6,094 nt of DNA, taken from positions 1 to 6,094 of the forward strand of contig JAQVQJ010000081.1 of the NCBI GenBank assembly GCA_028701635.1, in the 5' to 3' direction. The DNA is from Clostridia bacterium. GTDB lineage: Bacteria; Bacillota_A; Clostridia; Christensenellales; UBA1242. The position numbers were made by a program, and so were the translations under genes. Below, in pieces: positions 1 through 6,039 of the stretch; positions within the stretch are counted from its first letter, which is position 1, and each line of letters opens with the position of its first letter. The notes beneath the pieces are model-generated. The model saw nothing but the letters and a program-made list of their open reading frames with translations, did no database searches and was not told the DNA's origin.

Positions 1-68
1 GTAAGTTAATACCAGCTGGAACTGGGCTTAAAGTTTATCGTAAAATAATGCCAGTAGAAGTAAAATAA
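1..68 (+). CDS. rpoC: RNA polymerase beta' subunit, C-terminal end (partial)
   Basis: This is the 3' end of a gene that begins outside the window. From position 3 the frame reads KLIPAGTGLKVYRKIMPVEVK and stops at TAA 66-68. The first two bases would complete a Gly codon. The G-K-L-I-P-A-G-T-G-L/M-x-x-Y-R pattern is the conserved extreme C-terminus of bacterial RpoC, the beta' subunit that forms the catalytic clamp of RNA polymerase. The protein ends shortly after the motif, as in low-GC Gram-positives, without the longer tail of the proteobacterial protein. A terminator follows about 30 bases downstream, so this is probably the last gene of the rpoBC transcript. In many Bacillota rpoC is followed by ribosomal protein and elongation factor genes (rpsL, rpsG, fusA); here it is followed by miaB. 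The assignment rests on only 21 residues, but the motif is distinctive. Confidence 0.87.
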   Translation, partial: KLIPAGTGLKVYRKIMPVEVK

Positions 69-98
69 AAATTTAAAATGAAAAGATTTAATGATTTT

Positions 99-125
99 AA
101 AGTAGTTGGAAACAACTACTTTTTT
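99..125 (+). terminator. Rho-independent terminator after rpoC
   Basis: A perfect 7-bp stem GTAGTTG/CAACTAC (102-108 with 113-119) is closed by a GAAA tetraloop (109-112), which belongs to the stable GNRA class. The stem can extend by three A-U pairs. A run of six T (120-125) follows directly. This is a textbook intrinsic terminator, placed 30 bases after the rpoC stop, and it ends just before the -35 box of the miaB promoter. Its presence also argues against starting miaB at the in-frame ATG at 78, because that start would translate through the hairpin. Confidence 0.88.
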
Positions 126-132
126 ATAATTG

Positions 133-161
133 TTGTAATTTTGTGCCGAAAATTGTATAAT
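133..161 (+). promoter_or_regulatory. Sigma70-type promoter for miaB-mutS-mutL
   Basis: A consensus -10 hexamer TATAAT (156-161) lies 17 bp downstream of a -35-like TTGTAA (133-138, four of six matches to TTGACA). Seven bases beyond the -10 the start site would fall at about 168, which is the A of the miaB start codon. A second TATAAT at 125-130 overlaps the terminator T-run but has no convincing -35 at the right distance. The promoter sits immediately after the rpoC terminator, so it separates the repair/tRNA-modification operon from rpoBC. Confidence 0.75.
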
Positions 162-167
162 TCATAT

Positions 168-1325
168 ATGAAGTACCACATTACAACTTTTGGTTGTCAA
201 ATGAATGTTCATGAATCGGAAAAATTAGCGGGGATATTGGAAAAACTTGGCTATTCTTTTACTGATAATTTAAATGATGCCGATGTTATTGTGTTTAATA
301 CATGTGCGATAAGAGAGGGAGCAGAGAATAGGGCGATTGGGAATATTGGGGCACTCAAGCAACTTAAAAAAGATAATCCCAATAAGATAATTGTGGTATG
401 TGGTTGTATGACTCAACAACGAGAAGTTAGCGAAAAACTTTATAAAACATTTCCCTTTATTGATATTATTTTTGGCACGAAAAATTTTGAGAAATTTGAA
501 AATTATTTATTAAATTTAAAATCTGATTTTAAAGATAGCTTAAAATTAGTAAATAAAAAGCCAAGGATTTTAGAAATAGAAGATAAGGATAACATTGTTG
601 AAGATTTGCCTATGGCAAGATCGAGCGGAAATAACTATTGGGTTAATATTATTTTTGGTTGTAACAACTTCTGTACTTATTGTATTGTTCCTTATGTTAG
701 AGGGCGAGAAAGAAGCAGGGATAGGGAAGAAATATTAAAAGAGATTAAAGAGATAATTTCAAAAAATTCAAACAATGAGAACAAAATTCGAATTACACTT
801 TTAGGACAAAATGTTAACTCTTATGGGCAAGATAAGTATAAAGATTATGGATTTGCGGAGTTATTGGAAGAAATTTCTAAACTAGAAGGCAATTTTGAAT
901 TGGCTTTTATGACATCACATCCAAAAGATATAACAGATAAGGTTATTGAAATAATCGCAAATGAAAAAAATATAGTAAAGGAATTACATTTACCGATTCA
1001 ATCAGGTTCAAATGAGATTTTAAAGTTAATGAATAGAAAATACACAGTTGAAGATTATTTAAAAAAAGTAGAAAAATTAAAATCGCTTATTCCAAATATT
1101 AGATTGACAACGGATATAATTGTTGGATTTCCAGGGGAAACAGAAGAAGATTTTAATAAATCTTGCGAGTTGATTAAAAATGTTAAATATGCAGGAATAT
1201 TTGCTTTTATGTATTCTCCGCGAACTGGAACAGCGGCAGCAAAAATGAAAGAGCAAGTTCCATTAAAAATAAAAAATGAAAGGGTAAATAAAATTTTAGC
1301 ATTACAAAAGAAAGTTAATAACTAA
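168..1325 (+). CDS. miaB: tRNA-2-methylthio-N6-dimethylallyladenosine synthase, lacking TRAM domain
   Basis: MiaB is a radical-SAM methylthiotransferase that converts i6A37 to ms2i6A37 in tRNAs reading UNN codons, improving anticodon stability and decoding. This 385-residue protein begins MKYHITTFGCQMNVHESEK. The N-terminal UPF0004 domain carries the three cysteines of the auxiliary [4Fe-4S] cluster (C10, C46 in NTCAIRE, C80 in CGCM). The radical-SAM domain follows with the CxxxCxxC motif at C165, C169 and C172, then the conserved HLPIQSGS, MNRKYT and DIIVGFPGET segments. It ends at about ERVNKILALQKKVNN, where typical family members of about 440-510 residues continue into a TRAM domain thought to help bind tRNA. 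The domain is absent here, and no space remains before mutS. ATG 168 is preferred over the in-frame ATG 78 because family similarity begins there and the 78 start would span a terminator and the promoter. No Shine-Dalgarno sequence precedes 168, which fits leaderless translation. Identity as MiaB rather than the sister enzyme MtaB or RimO is supported by GCQMN, NTCAIRE and the neighbouring miaA and mutSL. Confidence 0.94.
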   Translation: MKYHITTFGCQMNVHESEKLAGILEKLGYSFTDNLNDADVIVFNTCAIREGAENRAIGNIGALKQLKKDNPNKIIVVCGCMTQQREVSEKLYKTFPFIDIIFGTKNFEKFENYLLNLKSDFKDSLKLVNKKPRILEIEDKDNIVEDLPMARSSGNNYWVNIIFGCNNFCTYCIVPYVRGRERSRDREEILKEIKEIISKNSNNENKIRITLLGQNVNSYGQDKYKDYGFAELLEEISKLEGNFELAFMTSHPKDITDKVIEIIANEKNIVKELHLPIQSGSNEILKLMNRKYTVEDYLKKVEKLKSLIPNIRLTTDIIVGFPGETEEDFNKSCELIKNVKYAGIFAFMYSPRTGTAAAKMKEQVPLKIKNERVNKILALQKKVNN

Positions 1326-1329
1326 GGAG
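1324..1329 (+). promoter_or_regulatory. Ribosome binding site of mutS, overlapping miaB stop
   Basis: AAGGAG lies five bases before ATG 1335 and shares its first two bases with the miaB TAA stop (1323-1325). The overlap suggests that ribosomes ending miaB help initiate mutS (translational coupling). It also fixes the mutS start against the internal Met codons at residues 6 and 7. Confidence 0.85.
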
Positions 1330-1334
1330 AAAAT

Positions 1335-3968
1335 ATGACATTAAGTCCAATGATGAAACACTATTTAGAAATAAAAGAAAAGTACAAAGACTCAATCGTT
1401 TTTTATAGATTGGGTGACTTTTATGAAATGTTTTTTGAAGATGCAATAAAAGCCTCAAAGGAATTAGATTTAACTTTAACAGGAAGAGATTGTGGATTAG
1501 GTGAGCGCGCACCTATGTGTGGACTTCCTTTTCATGCAGCAGATTCATATATTTCCAAGTTAATTGAAAAAGGATATAAAGTAGCGATTTGCGAGCAGTT
1601 AACAGAACCGAAACCGGGACAGATTGTTGAAAGAGATGTTATAAGGGTTATAACTCCGGGAACGGTTGTTGATGAAACTATGTTGGAACAAAACAAAAAT
1701 AATTATATTCTGTCCTTGGGAATGTTTGCAAAAAATGAAAATAAAGAGAATTTAGAAATAACAGATGTAATAGGGGTTGGAGTTGCGTATTGTGATATAT
1801 CTACGGGAGAATTTGTTGTTGAAGAATTAACAGGAACAAATGAGAGAATCTTACAAGACTTAAATGATTTAATTGTTAGGATATCTCCGGCAGAGATTTT
1901 AGTAAATGCAAATGCAAAACAAATTTTATTTTCGTTACAAGTGATAAAAGCAAAATTTGTAAATTACATTGGTGATTTATCGGAACAGGATTTTGAAGAG
2001 AATTCAGCATCAATATGTTTAAATGGTCAGTTTGGAAAAGATTATTTTGATAACTTAAAGAATAATGGAAAGTATGCAGTAAGGTCTGCTGGAGCACTAG
2101 TTAAATACTTGAACGATACGCAAAAACGAGGACTTTCGCATATAAATCAAATTCAATATGCCGAAGAAAGTGCCGTTATGCAACTTGATATCAATACTCT
2201 ACGAAATTTAGAACTAACTGAAACTATAAGAGATAGAAAAAAACGAGGTTCGTTACTATCTGTCTTAGATAATACTTCAACTTGTATGGGAAGCCGACTC
2301 TTTAGAACATGGTTAATGAATCCGTCACAAGATGAAAGCGAAATAAACGGAAGATTAAATGCAATAGAAGAGATAATTTCTAATATTATTTTACGAGAAG
2401 AGTTGCACACTAAATTAAAAAGTATTACCGATATAGAGAGAATTGCTGGAAGAATTGCTTATGGTAATTTCAATCCAAAAGATGCCAATTCCTTAAAAAT
2501 TGCTTGTTTACAATTACCAGAAATAAATAGAATTATATCGAACTTTTCCTCTATAAAATTTACTAATTACAAAGAGAAGTTTGATTCATTAGAAGATCTA
2601 TACGATTTATTAGAAAAGGCTATCAATGAAAACGCACCAGCATTAACTCGCGAAGGTGGAATAATAAAAGAGGGATTTAATTTAAACTTAGATCAGTATA
2701 GGAATGCAGGAAAAGAAGCTTCAAATTGGCTTACAGAATTAGAAGTAAAAGAAAGAGAATTAACAGGAATTAAAAATTTAAAAATTGGATTTAATCGTGT
2801 TTTTGGATATTTTATTGAAGTTAACAAATCACAAGTAAACAATGTTCCTTATCGCTATCAACGAAAGCAGACAATTGCGAATAACGAGAGATATATAACA
2901 GAAGATTTAAAGATAATTGAAGAAAAAGTTATGGGCGCAAGTGAGCAAGCACTTAAACTTGAAATTTCACTTTTTGAAGATATTCGAACTATACTTTTAA
3001 ACAATTTAAAGAGAATTCAAAACACGGCAAAGATTTTGGCAGAGTTAGATTGCTTATTAAGTGGTGCAATTATATCGGTTAAAAATAATTATTGCAAACC
3101 GAAAATATCTAAAAAAATAAAGCATATTAAAATTGTTGGAGGAAGACACCCAGTTGTTGAGTCATTGCTAAAAGACTCCTTTGTTCCTAATGACACTTTT
3201 TTAAATAACGATACGGATAAATCTATGATAATTACAGGGCCTAATATGGCAGGTAAAAGCACTTATATGCGACAAGTTGCCTTGATCACACTTATGGCAC
3301 ACGTTGGACTTTTCGTTCCAGCAACATCGGCGGAAATTGGCATAACAGATAAAATTTTTACAAGAATTGGCGCAAGCGATGATGTATCATTTGGACAGAG
3401 TACATTTATGGTTGAGATGACAGAAGTGGCATATATTTTAAATAACGCAACTGACTCAAGTTTGGCAATCTTAGATGAAATTGGCAGAGGGACTTCTACA
3501 TTCGATGGTTTAAGTATTGCTTGGTCAGTTATGGAATATATAACAAAAAACATGAAAATGAAAACACTTTTTTCAACTCATTATCATGAGCTTACGGAGT
3601 TAGAAGGCGTTCTTGAAGGGGTAAAAAATTATAGAGTAACAGTCAAAGAATTTAATGATGAAGTTATATTCTTGCGAAAAATTGTTCGAGGCGGCGCAAA
3701 TAAAAGTTTTGGTATTGCTGTTGCAAAATTAGCGGAATTACCAAATCAAGTTATCAAAAGAGCGAAAGAAATAAGCGAAAATCTTGAAAAAGCAGATATT
3801 AACCATCAAATAGCAAAACAAAATCTATCAAATAATGAAAATTATGAAGAAGTTCAAAGAGCAAATTCAAAAGTAGTTGGGATATTAAAAGATATTGACA
3901 TTAATAAATTATCGCCAATGAGTGCTTTTGAAATATTGGCAGATTTAATAGAAAAGGTTAAAAAATAG
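1335..3968 (+). CDS. mutS: DNA mismatch repair protein MutS
   Basis: MutS is the dimeric ATPase clamp that detects base mismatches and small loops and then recruits MutL. At 877 residues it is close to the usual 850-870. The mismatch-recognition domain holds the GDFYEMF motif (F29-Y30-E31), whose Phe and Glu contact the mispaired base. The connector domain covers about 125-255, and the lever and clamp about 265-590. The ATPase domain has Walker A GPNMAGKST (635-643, K641), the DDVSFGQSTFMVEM signature (682-695), Walker B LAILDEIGRGTS (710-721, D714/E715) and the STHYHEL His loop (H749). The helix-turn-helix dimerisation region SFGIAVAKLAELP starts at 791. The C-terminal tail ends in the conserved SPMSAFEILADLIEKVKK. 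I see no clear beta-clamp-binding motif (QLSLF type) in the tail; only a weak QNLSN occurs at 829-833. The GDFYEMF motif and overall architecture identify MutS1, not the MutS2 or SMR-containing type. It lies 9 bases after miaB and 8 before mutL, so it is operonic with its partner. Confidence 0.98.
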   Translation: MTLSPMMKHYLEIKEKYKDSIVFYRLGDFYEMFFEDAIKASKELDLTLTGRDCGLGERAPMCGLPFHAADSYISKLIEKGYKVAICEQLTEPKPGQIVERDVIRVITPGTVVDETMLEQNKNNYILSLGMFAKNENKENLEITDVIGVGVAYCDISTGEFVVEELTGTNERILQDLNDLIVRISPAEILVNANAKQILFSLQVIKAKFVNYIGDLSEQDFEENSASICLNGQFGKDYFDNLKNNGKYAVRSAGALVKYLNDTQKRGLSHINQIQYAEESAVMQLDINTLRNLELTETIRDRKKRGSLLSVLDNTSTCMGSRLFRTWLMNPSQDESEINGRLNAIEEIISNIILREELHTKLKSITDIERIAGRIAYGNFNPKDANSLKIACLQLPEINRIISNFSSIKFTNYKEKFDSLEDLYDLLEKAINENAPALTREGGIIKEGFNLNLDQYRNAGKEASNWLTELEVKERELTGIKNLKIGFNRVFGYFIEVNKSQVNNVPYRYQRKQTIANNERYITEDLKIIEEKVMGASEQALKLEISLFEDIRTILLNNLKRIQNTAKILAELDCLLSGAIISVKNNYCKPKISKKIKHIKIVGGRHPVVESLLKDSFVPNDTFLNNDTDKSMIITGPNMAGKSTYMRQVALITLMAHVGLFVPATSAEIGITDKIFTRIGASDDVSFGQSTFMVEMTEVAYILNNATDSSLAILDEIGRGTSTFDGLSIAWSVMEYITKNMKMKTLFSTHYHELTELEGVLEGVKNYRVTVKEFNDEVIFLRKIVRGGANKSFGIAVAKLAELPNQVIKRAKEISENLEKADINHQIAKQNLSNNENYEEVQRANSKVVGILKDIDINKLSPMSAFEILADLIEKVKK

Positions 3969-3971
3969 GAG
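3967..3971 (+). promoter_or_regulatory. Ribosome binding site of mutL, overlapping mutS stop
   Basis: AGGAG sits five bases upstream of ATG 3977 and shares two bases with the mutS TAG stop (3966-3968). The arrangement repeats the miaB-mutS junction and suggests coupled translation, which would keep MutS and MutL synthesis in proportion. Confidence 0.85.
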
Positions 3972-3976
3972 AAAAA

Positions 3977-5893
3977 ATGGGAATTAATATTTTATCGAGT
4001 GAAATATATAACAAAATTTCAGCGGGAGAAGTTGTAGAACGACCAGCAAGTGTTGTTAAGGAACTTGTTGAAAATAGTATAGATGGCGGAGCAACAAAAA
4101 TTATCGTTGAAATTGCAAACGGAGGAATAGCCAAAATATCGGTTAGAGATAACGGTGTTGGTATTGAGCCGGAAGATGTTGAAAAGGCTTTTTTACCTCA
4201 TGCAACAAGTAAGATAGCAAAAGAGGAAGACCTTTCAATAATTGCATCTTTGGGCTTTCGTGGAGAAGCATTAGCAAGCATTGCCGCGATAAGTAATGTT
4301 GAAATGATTTCAAAAACAGACAATTATGATTTTGGAGTTTGCATAAGAATTTCTGGTGGTAATATTTTAGAAAAGAAAGAATTGGGGGCAGAAAGAGGCA
4401 CAAAAGTTGAAGTTAATGATCTATTTTTTAATACACCTGCAAGATTGAAGTTTTTGAAAAAGCCTAAATCGGAAGAGGGGGAAATTACAAATTTAATTTC
4501 AAAATTAATCTTAGCAAATCCTAATCTTTCAATTAGATATATAGTTGATGAAAAAATCATTTACAATACCTTTGGGAATGGACTTGCAGAAGCTTTATAT
4601 ATAATCTATGGCAAAGAAACTTATGATAACTTACTTGAAGTTAATTACACTTCGGGAGATATATCATTAAATGGATATATTGCTCGACCAACTTATTGTA
4701 AACCAAATAGAACGTATCAAACACTATTTGTAAACAATAGATTGGTTACAAACTATATGATTTCATCAGCGGTTCAAGATGCAGTTGATGGATTTATAAT
4801 GAAAGGAAAATTTCCACTTTTTGCACTTAATCTAACTGTGCCTTATGCTTCAGTTGATGTTAATGTCCACCCATCAAAACAGGAAGTTAAATTTGAAAAT
4901 TCAAATAAGATATATGGAATTGTTAATAGTGCAATCTATAAGACGGTTTCTTCTACTAACTTTATTCAGTCAGGAGAGAATGTTATAAAAGGTGAAAATG
5001 AAAATAAAGAAGTAAACTTAGAAAGTTTGCAAAAATTAGAAAATAAAGAAGGATTTAGTTTTTCTAATTTAATAAAAAACACAGACGATGAAAAAAATAA
5101 TTTAAATTTAAAACAAGATAATAGTACAATATCTAAAATAATTTATGAAAAATACTTAAAAAATACCGAAAAAATCGAAAAAAATAATGAAATATTAGAA
5201 AAAAATGAAAATTTATTGCAAGAAGTAGATATTTCTAGTGAAAATAATTATATAAAAAATGATTTTAAAATAGAAAATAAAATTATTAATTATAATCAAA
5301 ATAAAATAGAAGAAGTATTTGATAAGTTCAAAATCGTTGGTGTAATTTTTAATACTTACATATTAATTGAAAAAGATGATTTATTTTTTATCATTGATCA
5401 ACATGCTGCACATGAAAGACAACTCTATGATAAAATTATGCTTGAAATGAATAGCAACGAAATATCTACTCAAACAATGTTAGCACCATTTTTATTGCAT
5501 GTTAACAATAAAGAAAAAGATTTTATTTTAGAAAATATTAATTCATTAATTAATTTTGGGATTGATATTACAGAATTTGGCGAAAATACTTTTAAAATTT
5601 CCGCTGTACCATATTTGTTATCTGATATTAATTTAAAAAATTTCTTTGACTCAATTTTAAAAGATATCAATTCATTAATGAAGAAGCCGATTGCATTTAT
5701 TAACGAAACATTCACTCGTAAAGCTTGTAGAGCGGCGGTCAAAGGCGGAGATAAGTTAAGCGAAAATGAAATTGCAATATTATTAGATGGATTTGTCAAA
5801 AATAATAATGTATTATTATGTCCGCATGGAAGACCGATAGTTGTCAAATTTAGTAGAACAGATATTGAGAAATGGTTTAAAAGGATTGTTTAA
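3977..5893 (+). CDS. mutL: DNA mismatch repair endonuclease MutL
   Basis: MutL couples MutS mismatch recognition to strand incision and excision. The 638-residue protein has the N-terminal GHKL ATPase: ELVENSID (E32 catalytic, N33 metal), DNGVGI (D58-I63), HATSKI (75-80) and GFRGEAL (93-99). The transducer domain includes LFVNNRLV (250-257) and VDVNVHPSKQEVKF (293-306). A linker of about 120 residues (about 328-447) is rich in Asn, Lys and Glu and has no recognisable fold. The C-terminal dimerisation and endonuclease domain starts near residue 448. It has the metal-binding DQHAAHERQLYD (474-485), ACRAAVKGG (583-591) and CPHGRP (615-620), so it should nick DNA as in bacteria lacking MutH. QTMLAP (499-504) matches the site by which B. 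subtilis MutL contacts the beta clamp (QEMIVP). Two oddities: the last acidic residue of the DQHA(X)2E(X)4E motif is Asp485 instead of Glu, and ENSIDGGA replaces the common ENSLDAGA. The stop codon lies inside the left end of an inverted-repeat element. The start is fixed by the Shine-Dalgarno sequence and by SSEIYNKISAGEVVERPASVVKEL matching the family N-terminus. Confidence 0.98.
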   Translation: MGINILSSEIYNKISAGEVVERPASVVKELVENSIDGGATKIIVEIANGGIAKISVRDNGVGIEPEDVEKAFLPHATSKIAKEEDLSIIASLGFRGEALASIAAISNVEMISKTDNYDFGVCIRISGGNILEKKELGAERGTKVEVNDLFFNTPARLKFLKKPKSEEGEITNLISKLILANPNLSIRYIVDEKIIYNTFGNGLAEALYIIYGKETYDNLLEVNYTSGDISLNGYIARPTYCKPNRTYQTLFVNNRLVTNYMISSAVQDAVDGFIMKGKFPLFALNLTVPYASVDVNVHPSKQEVKFENSNKIYGIVNSAIYKTVSSTNFIQSGENVIKGENENKEVNLESLQKLENKEGFSFSNLIKNTDDEKNNLNLKQDNSTISKIIYEKYLKNTEKIEKNNEILEKNENLLQEVDISSENNYIKNDFKIENKIINYNQNKIEEVFDKFKIVGVIFNTYILIEKDDLFFIIDQHAAHERQLYDKIMLEMNSNEISTQTMLAPFLLHVNNKEKDFILENINSLINFGIDITEFGENTFKISAVPYLLSDINLKNFFDSILKDINSLMKKPIAFINETFTRKACRAAVKGGDKLSENEIAILLDGFVKNNNVLLCPHGRPIVVKFSRTDIEKWFKRIV

Positions 5894-5908
5894 CAAAGAG
5901 ATAAAGGG
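5890..5908 (+). repeat. Left terminal inverted repeat
   Basis: TTAACAAAG, then AGA, then TAAAGGG. It pairs with 6003-6021, with mismatches only at the first and third bases of the central AGA triplet. Bases 5891-5893 are the mutL stop codon, so the element edge and the gene end coincide. Confidence 0.75.
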
Positions 5909-5925
5909 CGCATCTTTCGCCTTTT
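5903..5925 (+). terminator. Possible weak terminator or attenuator hairpin after mutL
   Basis: AAAGGGCG (5903-5910) can pair with CGCCTTTT (5918-5925) in an 8-bp stem with one G-U pair and a 7-base loop. The T-run lies within the stem and is followed by CAGC, so termination would be weak. Part of the 5' arm (5903-5908) also belongs to the terminal inverted repeat, so this hairpin competes with the long-range fold of the element. It may lower read-through into miaA. Confidence 0.3.
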
Positions 5926-6002
5926 CAGCAAGATTCGGGCTAAGTCATGTATTTCTTTATACATTTCTGTCGCCCTCACTTTCGAAAAAACAAAATCTGC
6001 AA

Positions 6003-6021
6003 CCCTTTACCGCTTTGTTAA
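6003..6021 (-). repeat. Right terminal inverted repeat
   Basis: Read on the minus strand this is TTAACAAAG, then CGG, then TAAAGGG, identical to the left repeat at 17 of 19 positions. It ends 8 bases before the miaA Shine-Dalgarno core. Confidence 0.75.
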
Positions 6022-6028
6022 TTTATAA

Positions 6029-6034
6029 AAGGAG
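6029..6034 (+). promoter_or_regulatory. Ribosome binding site of miaA
   Basis: AAGGAG is separated by five bases from the TTG at 6040, the same spacing seen at mutS and mutL. The strong site and matching spacing support the rare TTG as the real start. Confidence 0.8.
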
Positions 6035-6039
6035 TAACA

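Larger units (their letters stand above)
5890..6021. mobile_element. MITE-like palindromic element between mutL and miaA
   Basis: This 132-bp stretch is bounded by imperfect 19-bp terminal inverted repeats that match at 17 of 19 positions. Both outer ends read TTAA followed by CAAAG. A 6-bp hairpin, ATGTAT/ATACAT (5947-5964), lies exactly at its centre (5955.5), and a GGGC/GCCC pairing (5937-5940 with 5972-5975) lies between the centre and the ends. By hand count its GC content is about 40 percent, well above the flanking genes. It has no transposase and no convincing ORF. These traits fit a non-autonomous miniature inverted-repeat element mobilised by a transposase elsewhere. The TA within TTAA at each end is compatible with an IS630/Tc1-type TA target duplication, or with a TTAA target. 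Alternatively it could be a folded regulatory RNA or an intergenic palindrome family. One copy is visible, so mobility is inferred. Confidence 0.6.

Noticed and set aside
125..130. First TATAAT as the main miaB promoter
   Set aside because: The hexamer is perfect, but no -35-like sequence is found at about 17 bp and it sits in the terminator T-run. The copy at 156-161 has a proper partner.
78..167. Upstream in-frame extension of miaB starting at ATG 78
   Set aside because: It would be translated across the perfect terminator hairpin and the promoter, has no ribosome binding site, and its 30 residues do not resemble the MiaB N-terminus, which begins at 168.
3263..3553. Minus-strand open frame of 96 codons within mutS, and the other antisense frames in mutS and mutL
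   Set aside because: They are antisense shadows of strongly conserved coding sequence, with no ribosome binding sites or known motifs.
5890..5964. Minus-strand ORF of 24 residues beginning MYKEIHDLARILLKRRK, with a GAGGG 8 bases upstream
   Set aside because: It is very short, lies entirely in the inverted-repeat element and ends on the mutL stop region. The basic helix-like sequence is curious but could be chance. It would be revived if many element copies kept this frame intact.
6024..6029. TATAAA as a -10 box for a separate miaA promoter
   Set aside because: No -35-like hexamer lies 16-18 bp upstream, and the box abuts the ribosome binding site, so the transcript would lose it.
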